DNA from: Vibrio tarriae
GTDB lineage: Bacteria > Pseudomonadota > Gammaproteobacteria > Enterobacterales > Vibrionaceae
DNA: 64,000 nt
Assembly: GCF_002216685.1 (NCBI RefSeq)
Contig: NZ_CP022352.1
Coordinates: 992,001-1,056,000 of the forward strand
Direction: 5' to 3'
Positions 9,509 through 18,389 of this stretch are shown piece by piece. Each line of letters starts with the position of its first letter. Positions within the stretch are counted from its first letter, which is position 1. Position numbers and translations under genes: made by a program. The notes beneath the pieces are model-generated. The model worked only from the letters and a program-made list of their open reading frames with translations, did no database searches and had not been told where the DNA came from.

Positions 9509-11287
9509 TTATTGGCGGCGATCGATTTGACGATTGGTGCGAAATTCCGCTACGGCAGCATCCATCGCGTGTGCTTGGCTAGACACTGTGTCAACTTCGA
9601 TGAGACATTGCTGCGCTGAACGCATATTGTTTTCAGAAATAGTATTGAGTTCCGAAATCGATTCACTGACGTGGTTCATTACGCTGCCTTGTTCTTCAAT
9701 CGCGGCGGCAATGCGCTGGGAGTTATCTTGAATCGTGTGCATATCGCGTAGGATTTGCTGCAAGCTTTCATCCAGTTGACGAGAGGCGCTGAGGGTTTCC
9801 TGTCCTTGGTTGTTACACAAATCGATATCGTCCACTACTTGGCTCATCTGTGACTGGATATTGGCGACAACTCTCGTGATCTCTTCGGTTGATTGATGAG
9901 TTCGAGTCGCTAGTGAGCGCACTTCATCCGCGACTACAGCAAAACCACGCCCTTGTTCACCAGCGCGAGCGGCTTCAATTGCTGCATTCAGGGCTAGAAG
10001 GTTAGTCTGTTCAGCAATCCCTTGAATAATGCTTACAGCACCACCAATTTTTTCGACAAAGGCATTCAGTGAGTCTATCGAGTGTTGGCTTTTCTGTAGG
10101 GTTGAGGAGAGCAAATCGATATTCTTTACGGTAGTCACCACTACGCTACGGCCATGTTCCGCATTGCGAGCCGCTTGATTGACTCCATCCACTGCGATAT
10201 TAGTACTTTCTGAGATTTCACTAATGGTTGATACCATTTGCTGTACCGAAGTTGCCATCAAGCCCATGTGATCGGATTGAATATTAAATTGTTCAATTAC
10301 TTGTTCGAGCTCGTCATGCATACTGGATGTGCTGGTATAAAGTTGGTGCGATTTGGTTTGTGAACCACTGATCAAATGCTCAAATTTATCTAACAAGCCA
10401 TTGAAATAGCGTGCCACGGCGGTAATTTCATCTTGCCCTTTAAGCTCGGCTCGTAGAGAAATGTCGTTAGATTCCGCAATGCGTTGAATCACCTGCAACA
10501 GTTGGCTGACTTGTAGGTTTATTGAGCGGCTGATTTGGAAAATCACCAGCAAAATAATCAATACCACAGCGATGGTCACTGAAAGTTTAATGGTGGTCAT
10601 TGTTTGCTGCTTTTCATCAACCGCTTGCGTCAGTGTTTTCGAGAAAGCCTTAAACATCTCTTCGACATCGTGAGATTGTGAGCGAGTGGCACCCAGCAAA
10701 CCTTCGTTATATTTCAAGCCGATTACTTTTGTTTGAACTACAACGGATTGGGCAGCTTTGATCAATTCTGGGTATTGGTTGAGAGGGGTTGAGTTAACAG
10801 AGCCCGCTAATACCTGCTGATGGAAATCCACTAGGGCTAACAACTCCTCTGCGGAGGCTTGTTGTTTGGCTTGCTCTAGCGCCTGATAGTAGCTTTTCCA
10901 CAGGCCACTGTCCGGATTAAGACCTAGGGTTTGATAGGCACTCACCAATCGCTCAAAACCTTTTTTATATTCAAGTAGATCGGTGCGTAAAGCATTGGAA
11001 TCACCCAGCTCATATTTGAGCATGATAGCGTCAAGCTCAGTTTGTAAGTTGAGGAACAGATCGCTATTTTTTTGAAATGTATCCAGGTATTTGGCATCGC
11101 TGCGCAATAGAAAGTCTTTCTCGTTGCGCCTTAAATTAAGTAACCTAACTTCCAGTTTATCGACTTGATTGATGGCTCGATTGAGTTCATCGTTGGTATG
11201 GGCAAATTGTGAGGTAGTAAAGAAAATCGCGATAGAGCCCAAAATCGCAATGAGGCCTAAAGTATAAAGTTTATTGCGAATATTCAT
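9509..11287 (-). CDS. Methyl-accepting chemotaxis protein
   Basis: A 592-residue transmembrane chemoreceptor. TM1 is at about 9-26. The periplasmic sensor region (about 27-230) appears all-helical and may be of the helical bimodular type; this is a guess from pattern. TM2 is at about 232-255 ([18 protein letters not shown]), followed by HAMP. The cytoplasmic signalling tip is clear ([35 protein letters not shown]). No C-terminal CheR-binding pentapeptide is seen; the end is NRQIDRRQ. It is monocistronic and divergent from the HAD gene. Ligand unknown. Confidence 0.92.
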   Translation of the reverse strand: MNIRNKLYTLGLIAILGSIAIFFTTSQFAHTNDELNRAINQVDKLEVRLLNLRRNEKDFLLRSDAKYLDTFQKNSDLFLNLQTELDAIMLKYELGDSNALRTDLLEYKKGFERLVSAYQTLGLNPDSGLWKSYYQALEQAKQQASAEELLALVDFHQQVLAGSVNSTPLNQYPELIKAAQSVVVQTKVIGLKYNEGLLGATRSQSHDVEEMFKAFSKTLTQAVDEKQQTMTTIKLSVTIAVVLIILLVIFQISRSINLQVSQLLQVIQRIAESNDISLRAELKGQDEITAVARYFNGLLDKFEHLISGSQTKSHQLYTSTSSMHDELEQVIEQFNIQSDHMGLMATSVQQMVSTISEISESTNIAVDGVNQAARNAEHGRSVVVTTVKNIDLLSSTLQKSQHSIDSLNAFVEKIGGAVSIIQGIAEQTNLLALNAAIEAARAGEQGRGFAVVADEVRSLATRTHQSTEEITRVVANIQSQMSQVVDDIDLCNNQGQETLSASRQLDESLQQILRDMHTIQDNSQRIAAAIEEQGSVMNHVSESISELNTISENNMRSAQQCLIEVDTVSSQAHAMDAAVAEFRTNRQIDRRQ

Positions 11288-11455
11288 GGTGTTACCTACA
11301 TGTTATTTTTATCCCATCAACGAGATAGGCGTCTGACTGCAATGTATGCAGCAGTGTACTGAGAATAATTAAACTATCAATACTAGTGTTGTTCATCACT
11401 TTCAGCTTTATATGAAATATTAATGACATATTTATTACAAATAATTGGAGATACC

Positions 11456-12061
11456 GTGACTGTTGTCAATTTTAGCCTGTATGACGGATTTATATTTGAT
11501 ATGGATGGAACTCTACTTGATACCATGCCTGCCCATTTAGCCGCTTGGGAAGCGACGGCAAAGCACTTTGACTTCCCATTTGATGCGCAGTGGCTCTATG
11601 GATTAGGAGGGATGCCAAGTGCGAAAATTACAACGCACATCAATAAAAAATTAGGATTGGCGCTCAATCCCGAACAAGTCGCATCTTACAAAATGGATTG
11701 GTTTGCCAGCATGGGGCTGCAAGCGGAGGTGATTCCCGCAACTTATGAATTACTGTGCCAGTGGCAGGGTAAGAAAAAAATGGCAATAGGTACGGGGAGC
11801 CAACGTGACAGTGCGCTGCGTTTATTAAGTAATGCGCAAGTGTTGGATAAATTTGATGCTGTTGTGACTGCTAGCGATGTACAACAGCATAAACCACACC
11901 CAGAAACCTTCCTTATGGCTTGCGAGCTAATTGGTTTACAACCTAAACAGTGTTTGGTGTTTGAAGATACCCAATTAGGACTGCAGGCCGCGCACGCGGG
12001 TGGGATGGATTGCATGTTAGTGACCGAACAAGGTTTGGTCTTCTACCCCCTCTCTCATTGA
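11456..12061 (+). CDS. HAD superfamily sugar phosphatase, YqaB-like
   Basis: A 201-residue HAD hydrolase of the beta-phosphoglucomutase / YqaB subgroup, which acts on small sugar phosphates such as fructose-1-phosphate. Motif I is FDMDGTLLDT, motif II the GTGSQR loop, motif III the Lys in HKPHPETF, motif IV VFEDTQLGLQAA. The GTG at 11456 is chosen because GGAGATACC precedes it directly; an ATG 33 bases upstream has no ribosome binding site. The substrate cannot be read from sequence; similarity to E. coli YqaB is good in all motifs. Confidence 0.8.
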   Translation: MTVVNFSLYDGFIFDMDGTLLDTMPAHLAAWEATAKHFDFPFDAQWLYGLGGMPSAKITTHINKKLGLALNPEQVASYKMDWFASMGLQAEVIPATYELLCQWQGKKKMAIGTGSQRDSALRLLSNAQVLDKFDAVVTASDVQQHKPHPETFLMACELIGLQPKQCLVFEDTQLGLQAAHAGGMDCMLVTEQGLVFYPLSH

Positions 12062-12101
12062 AGCGGATGTAGTCTTGGTTACGTGTTTTCTTAATCGTAG
12101 A

Positions 12102-12186
12102 GTCGGTCTATGTTTATGAAGAGAAGGACTATGAGTTAATGCTCGTAGCTCAATCTTGGCATAGCAATCTAAACATAGACCTAGAC
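12102..12186. repeat. Structured inverted-repeat element of unknown role
   Basis: The outer arms are GTCGGTCTATGTTTA (12102-12116) and TAAACATAGACCTAGAC (12170-12186). They pair over 12 bases plus 3 more across a 2-base bulge. An inner hairpin pairs CTATGAG (12129-12135) with CTCGTAG (12142-12148). It lies between the HAD gene and a separate terminator, so it is not simply a terminator. It could be a small-RNA gene, a 3' stabilising structure or a small repeat. Confidence 0.45.
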
Positions 12187-12209
12187 AGAGCTTGTGCATT
12201 TTAGGCAAA

Positions 12210-12242
12210 AGAGCGAGTGAAAGCATGGTTTTCACTCGCTCT
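12210..12242. terminator. Terminator between the HAD gene and the FKBP gene
   Basis: AGAGCGAGTGAAA and TTTTCACTCGCTCT pair in a stem of about 13 bases with a 6-base loop. It lies between convergent genes and can work in both directions, although the T-tract is poor on both strands. Confidence 0.65.
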
Positions 12243-12259
12243 TCGCTCAACTCGGAACC

Positions 12260-12733
12260 TTATTCAATCGCCAGTAGCTCGACGTCAAAAATCAGCACAG
12301 CAGATGGTGGGATTGGGCCTGCGCCATTTTTGCCATAACCTAAGTTGCTCGGGATATAAAAGCGAGTTTTTTCACCCACCACCATGAGTTGCACCCCTTC
12401 TTGCCAACCTTTGATGACTTGATTTAAGCCAAAGCTGATTGGCTCACCACGTTCAACCGAGCTATCAAACACCGTGCCATCAAGTAATTCACCGTGGTAA
12501 TGCACCTTCACGCGGCTTTTCGGCCCTGGATGCTCAGTTCCTGTTCCAGCTTGCAGCACTTCATATTGCAAACCGCTATCGGTAGTGATGACGTTTTCGC
12601 GTTGTCCATTCTCGGCCAAAAACTGCTGTCCAGCAGAAAAATTGGCATCCGCCGCCTTATGATTGGTCCAAGTACGGTAAATCATGAAACCTGCGAGCAA
12701 GAAAACAACTAAAGGGATAATAATTTTCGACAT
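12260..12733 (-). CDS. FKBP-type peptidyl-prolyl cis-trans isomerase, membrane-anchored
   Basis: 157 residues. An uncleaved signal anchor or signal peptide (about 3-21, IIIPLVVFLLAGFMIY) precedes a spacer and an FKBP domain (about 50-157). Domain landmarks are VKVHYHGELLDGTVFDSS, VIKGWQEGVQLM, YGKNGAGPIPPSAVLIFDVEL. It should catalyse proline isomerisation outside the cytoplasm or at the inner membrane. It stands alone. The family resembles FklB/FkpA but lacks the long N-terminal dimerisation domain, so no symbol is given. Confidence 0.88.
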   Translation of the reverse strand: MSKIIIPLVVFLLAGFMIYRTWTNHKAADANFSAGQQFLAENGQRENVITTDSGLQYEVLQAGTGTEHPGPKSRVKVHYHGELLDGTVFDSSVERGEPISFGLNQVIKGWQEGVQLMVVGEKTRFYIPSNLGYGKNGAGPIPPSAVLIFDVELLAIE

Positions 12734-12955
12734 AAAACGTTTGATGTCCTTTAACAGCGATGATCTTCCCCGTTTAACGTGAACCAGACATGTTCAGTTG
12801 CTGGATCCACTCATGAGGGAATAGAGAATGGCGAACATTCTAACCACGGATTATGTGATGGCAAGCAACCCATTTGTAAAATGTTGTTGATGGCAGATAA
12901 AGTTTTTAGAAACATGCCGATAAACTATAAGAAGTTCAATAACTGAGTGTTTGAG

Positions 12956-13570
12956 ATGAAATTCTGGATGTTGTGCATTGCATTTTTTCTCACTGGGTGT
13001 GGTTCGTTGGCGACAGATCGCATGTTTAACGACAACCTACTCGATGTCGCCCCGAAAGGCGATTTTGATGTGCGCTACCCAGAATGGGGCTATGCATCGC
13101 AAAAGAATACGAGTGTTGCACAAAGCTCGATGGCGCAGCCGCGTTCAACCGGTTACGAAGAGTTACGTCAGTATTTATTGAGTAACGGCATCCAGCACGA
13201 AGTGGTACCGGGGGATTACCCGATGATTAAGTTGAGTAATACCGTTCGATTTGAAACGGGTTCCGCGAAAGTATCCATGGCTTCCAAACAGTGGCTAGAT
13301 ACAGTTGCCCGATTTTTAGCCACCGAATCTGGCATTGATATTGTGCTAGAGGGGCATACGGATAATACGGGCACAGAGAAACTGAATGACAAGTTATCCG
13401 AGCGACGCGCCAATTCAGTCAAAGCGGTTTTAGTACAGAGCCGAGTGGCACAAAATGCCATTTATACCCGCGGATTTGGTGAGAATGTTCCCGCATGCAC
13501 CAACAGCACTAATAATGGCCGTGCTTGTAACCGCCGAGTAGAGATCCAATTCATTATTTCTTCAAACTAG
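12956..13570 (+). CDS. OmpA-family lipoprotein
   Basis: A 204-residue protein with a lipoprotein signal; the lipobox LTGC puts the lipidated Cys at residue 15. The C-terminal OmpA-like domain (about 95-200) includes IVLEGHTDNTGTEKLNDKLS and the RR pair that bind peptidoglycan. It probably links the outer membrane to the cell wall. The ATG at 12956 is chosen so that the signal peptide starts MKFWML; a GTG 9 bases upstream is also in frame. Single gene followed by a strong terminator. Confidence 0.88.
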   Translation: MKFWMLCIAFFLTGCGSLATDRMFNDNLLDVAPKGDFDVRYPEWGYASQKNTSVAQSSMAQPRSTGYEELRQYLLSNGIQHEVVPGDYPMIKLSNTVRFETGSAKVSMASKQWLDTVARFLATESGIDIVLEGHTDNTGTEKLNDKLSERRANSVKAVLVQSRVAQNAIYTRGFGENVPACTNSTNNGRACNRRVEIQFIISSN

Positions 13571-13632
13571 CTTGAAGTATTTGAAATCAATTTTCGACAG
13601 TTTGCTCGTTTTGCTGTTCTTGATGATTAAAG

Positions 13633-13674
13633 CTAAAACTGAAATGGCCACGAATGTGGCCATTTCAGTTTTAG
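13633..13674. terminator. Bidirectional terminator between the OmpA-like lipoprotein and glpD
   Basis: Two perfectly complementary 19-base arms (CTAAAACTGAAATGGCCAC at 13633 and its complement ending at 13674) with the loop GAAT. This is an unusually long perfect stem and serves two convergent genes. Confidence 0.85.
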
Positions 13675-13688
13675 CGAGTGCTTGGATT

Positions 13689-15228
13689 TTAAACGGTCGC
13701 TTTTAGCGGCTGCTCAGCGTGGAATTTCTGCTGTAAATAGGACTCCACTTCCTGAACCACACTTGTATCGTGATTTAAGCCGAGTTTGGTTCTGCGCCAG
13801 AAAATATCTTGCGCATGACGAGCAAACTCTTTCTCGCACAGATAATCGATCTCTTTTTGGTAGAGCTCACCGCTGAACGCGATGCCGAGATCCTCAATGC
13901 CTGTCACTCCCGCCAAAAGTTGCGTGGTGCGGCTGCCATAGCTGCGCAGCCAACGCTCAATCACTGACTCAGTGATAAAAGGAAAGGCCACAACCAGCTG
14001 GTTTTTTTAAGGCTACATAGTCAAAGTTTTCACCACCTGGAAGGGGAGCATCCGCTGTCCAAGGGGCTTTCATTTTCGGGAAGAAAGGAGCGAGATGTTT
14101 CATCGCCGCTTCGCCTAGTTTGCGATACGTCGTGAGTTTACCGCCAAAAATGGACAGCAGCGGCGCTTCATCAGCGTGTTGATCCAGAGACAGAGTGTAG
14201 TCACGAGTAATGGCTTGTGGCGAGTTCGATTCGTCATCACACAGTGGGCGTACACCACTGAATTCAGCAATGATGTCTGAGCGGGTGATTTCGCGCATGA
14301 AATGCTTGTTCACAATCGAAATCAAATAGTCACGTTCAGCATCCGTGATTGCCACTTTTCTTGGGTCGCCTTTGTATTCGACATCGGTTGTACCAATCAT
14401 CGAATAGCGATCGAGATAAGGAATGACAAACACAATGCGCTTATCTTCATTTTGCAGAATATACGCCTGCGGCTCATCGTGAATACGCGGCACGATAATG
14501 TGTGAGCCTTGGATTAAACGAATGCCGTAAGGGGAGCTGACGTGAGCATTCTCGTTTAAAAACTGCTTTACCCAAGGGCCAGCAGCATTCACAAGTGCAT
14601 GACTACGGCGTTCAAAGCGTTGTTGAGTTTGTCCATCAAGCAAAGTGACATGCCATAAATCGCCGATACGCTCAGCTTTTTCGACGGTGCAGTAGTTCAA
14701 CACTTCTGCACCTTGTTCTTGAGCTTGCATGGCGTTGAGGATCACCAAACGAGCATCATCAACCCAGCAATCGGAATACTCAAAACCGATTTGCATTTCA
14801 GGTTTAGTCACGGAGCCAGCTTTTAATGTGACTTTGTGGCTTGCGGGTAGGGATGTGCGTTTGCCCAAATTGTCATAAAGAAACAGACCGGCGCGGATCA
14901 TCCATGCTGGGCGTAAGAAAGGACGATGTGGCAAACGAAAACGCATCGGCGTCACGATGTGCGGCGCTTTTTTCAACAGCACTTCGCGCTCCGCCAGTGC
15001 TTCACTGACTAAGCGAAATTCATAATGTTCCAAATAGCGCAAACCACCGTGTACCAGCTTTGAGCTGGCAGAAGAGGTCGCACTGGCAAAATCTTTGGCA
15101 TCGTATATGCCAACTTTTAATCCTCGCCCTGTTGCATCTGCGGCGATGCCAGCGCCATTAATGCCGCCACCAACAATTATCAAATCGAGCACTTCATCTT
15201 GGGTAAAACGTGTTGAGCGAGCATTCAT
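13689..15228 (-). pseudogene. glpD: Aerobic glycerol-3-phosphate dehydrogenase, broken by a frameshift
   Basis: GlpD oxidises glycerol-3-phosphate to dihydroxyacetone phosphate at the inner membrane with FAD. The first frame (15228 to about 14009) gives the FAD-binding motif DLIIVGGGINGAGIAADA and the substrate domain up to LPGGENFDYVALK. The C-terminal 100 residues (AFPFITESVIERWLRSYGS to the end, stop at 13689) are in another frame. The switch falls at a run of seven T (A on the coding strand) at 14002-14008. With six A the reading would be VALKNQLVVAFPFIT and the protein 512 residues, the normal size. So either one base was gained, there is a sequencing error, or slippage on the run restores the frame. 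Confidence 0.85.
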
Positions 15229-15268
15229 TTTCTTTCTCCGAGCCTAAATGTTTTCGTTTTTGTTCTTT

Positions 15269-15288
15269 AATGTTCGTATGAAAGCATT
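15269..15288. promoter_or_regulatory. Possible GlpR operator of glpD
   Basis: AATGTTCGTATGAAAGCATT has one good half (AATGTTCGT) of the GlpR consensus WATKYTCGWWAWCGMWMATA and a weak second half. It lies about 40 bases upstream of the glpD start. Another weaker AATGTTTTCG lies next to it at 15247. Known logic: GlpR represses glpD without glycerol-3-phosphate. Confidence 0.35.
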
Positions 15289-15323
15289 AAAACATAGAAA
15301 TGCGCAATATTTCTACTATGAAT

Positions 15324-15339
15324 TTTGATCTTGATCATA
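15324..15339. promoter_or_regulatory. CRP/FNR-family site between glpD and scrK
   Basis: TTTGATCTTGATCATA fits the CRP consensus TGTGA-N6-TCACA at 8 of 10 positions. The inner TTGATCTTGATCAT fits FNR at 9 of 10. It lies about 96 bases before glpD and 290 before scrK, so glpD is the likelier target. Sequence alone cannot say which of the two proteins binds. Confidence 0.35.
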
Positions 15340-15458
15340 AATGAACGAGGGAAATGGGTGTAATGAGCGCTCGAATATTCCATTTTTACCGGATCCGTAT
15401 GTGTGTGGCTGCTGCACCAATCCGTTTGGGTATGAGATGAGACGTGATGATTTTTCTA

Positions 15459-15476
15459 ATAGGTAACGTTCCCGAA
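15459..15476. promoter_or_regulatory. Sucrose-regulon operator upstream of scrK
   Basis: The palindrome core GGTAACGTTCCC belongs to a set of three in this window (also 18335-18352 and 19557-19574). The shared form is roughly TTNGGGAACGTTCCCNAA, a typical LacI-family operator with a central CpG. The repressor gene scrR lies in the cluster. Confidence 0.6.
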
Positions 15477-15625
15477 AAAGTAAAGAGAAACTTACTATAG
15501 AGAGCACAATCTCTATTTAAGCTCACAGAAATGAGCAATTCCTGACCTGAACTCGAATATGGCAGTTTTCCCACTTGAACGCTTTGGTTAGACTCAGCTC
15601 AAACCACATTTTGAGGAGTGATTCT

Positions 15626-16546
15626 ATGTCAAGAGTATGGCTGACAGGCGATGCCGTGGTCGATCTGATCCCAGATGGGCAACAGCATTATTTAAAGTGT
15701 CCGGGTGGTGCACCCGCTAATGTTGCCGTCGCGATCGCCCGCTTATCCGGTCGCAGTGCTTTTTTTGGTCGAGTCGGGAACGATCCCTTTGGCCGATTTA
15801 TGCAGCAGACACTCACTGCCGAGCAAGTGGATTGCCAGCACTTGTATTTCGACCCCGTACATCGAACTTCCACTGTGGTCGTTGACCTTGATGAGCATGG
15901 AGAGCGCAGTTTTACCTTTATGGTGAAACCGAGCGCAGATCAATTCCTGCAACTCAGTGATATTCCCTCTTTTCAAAAAGGGGAGTGGTTGCATGTCTGT
16001 TCGATTGCTTTGGCCAATGAACCGAGCCGCAGCTCGACCTTTGCCGCAATTGCGCAAATGAAAGAGGTGGGGGGATATGTCAGCTTTGATCCTAATCTGC
16101 GTGAAGAAGTATGGTCAGAGCCGCAAGAATTACAGGCCACTGTCATGTGTGCCGTTCGTTTGGCGGATGTGGTGAAGTTTTCGGAGGAGGAATTACAGTT
16201 GCTAACCGGGACTCAGTCGATTGAAGAAGGATTACAGGCGATAGCTGATTTCCAGATCCCTCTTGTTGTCGTGACATTAGGCGCGAAAGGGGCGCTGGTG
16301 GTCACGCCAAACTCGCAGCAAATTGTGTCGGGCAAGGCAGTCAAACCGATTGATACAACGGGCGCGGGAGATGCGTTTGTTGGCGGCTTGCTCTATCGAT
16401 TATCCGTGGCGCAAGATTGGCATAACCAAGCCACGATTTTAGATGCCGTCAAATGGGCTAATGGCTGCGGCGCTTTAGCGACCACACAGAAAGGAGCCAT
16501 GACCGCACTTCCGAATCAAGCGGCGCTGCATGCCTTTTTAGAATGA
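15626..16546 (+). CDS. scrK: Fructokinase of the sucrose pathway
   Basis: A 306-residue PfkB-family sugar kinase that phosphorylates the fructose released from sucrose-6-phosphate. The N-terminal PfkB signature is PGGAPANVAVAIARL; the C-terminal one is DTTGAGDAFVGGLLYRL with the catalytic Asp in GAGD. The ATG at 15626 follows GAGGAGTGATTCT; an in-frame start 51 bases upstream has no ribosome binding site. It is monocistronic, convergent with scrB and carries the shared palindrome in its leader, so it should be co-induced with scrA and scrB. Confidence 0.92.
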   Translation: MSRVWLTGDAVVDLIPDGQQHYLKCPGGAPANVAVAIARLSGRSAFFGRVGNDPFGRFMQQTLTAEQVDCQHLYFDPVHRTSTVVVDLDEHGERSFTFMVKPSADQFLQLSDIPSFQKGEWLHVCSIALANEPSRSSTFAAIAQMKEVGGYVSFDPNLREEVWSEPQELQATVMCAVRLADVVKFSEEELQLLTGTQSIEEGLQAIADFQIPLVVVTLGAKGALVVTPNSQQIVSGKAVKPIDTTGAGDAFVGGLLYRLSVAQDWHNQATILDAVKWANGCGALATTQKGAMTALPNQAALHAFLE

Positions 16547-16582
16547 AATATGGCCAGAGTGAAGATTGACTCTGGCCATATT
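16547..16582 (+). terminator. Terminator of scrK
   Basis: AATATGGCCAGAGT pairs perfectly with ACTCTGGCCATATT (14 base pairs, 8-base loop). It begins two bases past the scrK stop codon. Confidence 0.8.
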
Positions 16583-16597
16583 GACTCTTCGCATAGT

Positions 16598-16665
16598 GGG
16601 ATATATCTCTCTGAGATATATCCCCTTGCAACTTGAAGCGGCATATCTGCCACGCCAAGTTGTTT
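16598..16665. repeat. Hairpin and repeat fragment between scrK and scrB
   Basis: GGGATATATCTC and GAGATATATCCC form a perfect 12-base stem with the loop TCT (16598-16624). Directly after it CAACTTGAAGCGGC and GCCACGCCAAGTTG form a second inverted repeat resembling the ends of the intergenic repeat at 6146. It may be a shortened copy of that family and may also end scrB transcription. Confidence 0.5.
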
Positions 16666-16667
16666 AT

Positions 16668-18314
16668 TCAAGGCTGCACATTCACTTCTCGGTTAAATGG
16701 CGCAGAAGCTGGAGCCATGTAGTACAGCTTTGCGTCTACGCTCGCGCCATGCAATGAAATACCGGTTGCATCCAGTGGGGTAAAGATGCGGCTGGTCATC
16801 ACATGTTCGCCTTGATTGATGAAAATCTCTAATGAGGATTGATCAGCCAAGATGTGCAGCTCAACCGTTGGGCTATCGAGCTTCAGCTCCCGAATGGTGT
16901 CCCCTTGGCGAATTTGAGTCGCAGAGCGATCGAGGCGTAATAGTCGATTTTCTGCATCTAACGTTAGCGTGACGCGATACTGCGCATTTTGCATCAAGCG
17001 TAGCTCACATCCCCAAGGCAGAGTCACTTGCAGATCAAAGCTTTTAGCCTCTAGCTCAGTGACGGTGTCACTCAAAAGCAAGGTGTGCGGTTCACTTCGC
17101 AGTGTGTCGAGTTCACGCAATGGGCGCTGATAAATCTTGTCTTCACGCCATTCTAGTTCACGGAGTGCGGTCAGTTGATGAATCCAGCCTTGGTCGCAGC
17201 TTGGGTGTTGCGTTTCATCGGGTAGCCCCATCCAGCCACACAATACTCGCCGTCCATCGGCAGTTTGCGCGGTTTGCGGTGCATAAAAATCAAAGCCTTC
17301 ATCCAGTGGCCAACCCTGCAGTAACGCTATTTCGCCTTGTGCATTCTGGGTCGCTCGAAAGATCCGATTTTGATGTTCAATGGTGTGATGAGGATTCGCT
17401 GATGCGATGCCTTGTGGCCCGAACACAAAAAAGTCTTCACCTTGCAGTTCAAACCAGTCAGGACACTCCCACATATACCCGTAATCGCCGAGTTCATCGC
17501 CATAGAGCTTATCGAAATGCCAATGGAGTAAGTCATCTGAGTGGTAGACCGCCAGTCGCCCTTGATGAGCGAGCGTTTGCGCGCCAAGTAACATGTGCCA
17601 CTTTCCTTGGGTGTAAATCACTTTAGGATCCCGGATATGTTCGGTCACGCCTTCAGGTAAACACCGAATCACAGGTCCTAATTTTTCAAACTCACCATTG
17701 GCGTTCATGCGCGCGGCGCACTGCATGGTTTGGCGTTGGCGCTTTGTACCTAAGCGCGTGTTGCCGGTATAGAAAAGCCATAAATCTTGTTGATGGCTGA
17801 CCGCATGACCTGAGAATACCCCGTGGCTATCAAACCAATCCGAAGGTGTCAGGGCGATCGACTGCCACTGCCAATCGACTAAATCGAGGCTCTTGAGATG
17901 CACCCAATATTTATCTTTGTGTTCGCAAGCGAAAGGATGCCATTGATAAAAGAGGTGGTATTCCCCCTGATGATAAATAAAGCCGTTGGGGTCGTTGAGT
18001 AAGCCCTGTGGTGGTGAGATATGCCACAGGGGCCGATAAGGGCAGTCTAAGGCTGTTTGATAAGGGAGAGTTTCAAGCTTTTGGCGCTCGGCAATCGCTT
18101 TACCTATCGCGGCGAGTTGCTGATTGGACACTTCAGCAGTGCGTTGGACAGAGAGTTGCCACTCTCCGAGTACCGATTGCAAACTCACATCATCAGGAAG
18201 GTGAGGGGTATGCGGGGGATGCTTCAGTGCCAAAACCACTTGCCCCTGTGGAGCTAAAATGCGCGTGACATTGTTTATTCCACCCGCGAGTTCGAGCAGC
18301 GTATCTAATAACAT
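16668..18314 (-). CDS. scrB: Sucrose-6-phosphate hydrolase (GH32)
   Basis: The enzyme cleaves sucrose-6-phosphate into glucose-6-phosphate and fructose in the cytoplasm. GH32 landmarks are GLLNDPNGF (nucleophile D108), FSGHAV, IRDPKV (stabiliser Asp) and WECPDW (acid/base Glu). The C-terminal beta-sandwich is present. At 548 residues it is about 65-70 longer than classic ScrB/CscA. The extra part is an N-terminal stretch of about 80 residues before the catalytic propeller. The ATG at 18314 follows AGGTAAGTCC. A sucrose-regulon palindrome lies 20 bases upstream. It is transcribed from scrR towards scrK. Confidence 0.93.
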   Translation of the reverse strand: MLLDTLLELAGGINNVTRILAPQGQVVLALKHPPHTPHLPDDVSLQSVLGEWQLSVQRTAEVSNQQLAAIGKAIAERQKLETLPYQTALDCPYRPLWHISPPQGLLNDPNGFIYHQGEYHLFYQWHPFACEHKDKYWVHLKSLDLVDWQWQSIALTPSDWFDSHGVFSGHAVSHQQDLWLFYTGNTRLGTKRQRQTMQCAARMNANGEFEKLGPVIRCLPEGVTEHIRDPKVIYTQGKWHMLLGAQTLAHQGRLAVYHSDDLLHWHFDKLYGDELGDYGYMWECPDWFELQGEDFFVFGPQGIASANPHHTIEHQNRIFRATQNAQGEIALLQGWPLDEGFDFYAPQTAQTADGRRVLCGWMGLPDETQHPSCDQGWIHQLTALRELEWREDKIYQRPLRELDTLRSEPHTLLLSDTVTELEAKSFDLQVTLPWGCELRLMQNAQYRVTLTLDAENRLLRLDRSATQIRQGDTIRELKLDSPTVELHILADQSSLEIFINQGEHVMTSRIFTPLDATGISLHGASVDAKLYYMAPASAPFNREVNVQP

Positions 18315-18334
18315 GGACTTACCTAACCACTATA

Positions 18335-18352
18335 TTCGGGAACGTTCTCAAT
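18335..18352. promoter_or_regulatory. Sucrose-regulon operator upstream of scrB
   Basis: TTCGGGAACGTTCTCAAT is the second copy of the GGGAACGTTC palindrome. It lies between scrB and the end of scrR, close enough to the scrB start to overlap its promoter. Confidence 0.65.
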
Positions 18353-18389
18353 TTAGCGCCGCAAAATCGGTAAAGCAAGTGTTTCATGG

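Larger units (their letters stand above)
15229..15625. other. Divergent control region between glpD and scrK
   Basis: 397 bp without a convincing gene. It holds a possible GlpR operator near glpD, a CRP/FNR-like palindrome at 15324-15339 and a sucrose-regulon palindrome at 15459-15476. The remaining sequence shows nothing I recognise. Confidence 0.5.

Noticed and set aside
17102..17626. 174-residue open frame opposite scrB
   Set aside because: It lies inside the catalytic part of scrB on the other strand, with no ribosome binding site or recognisable protein.
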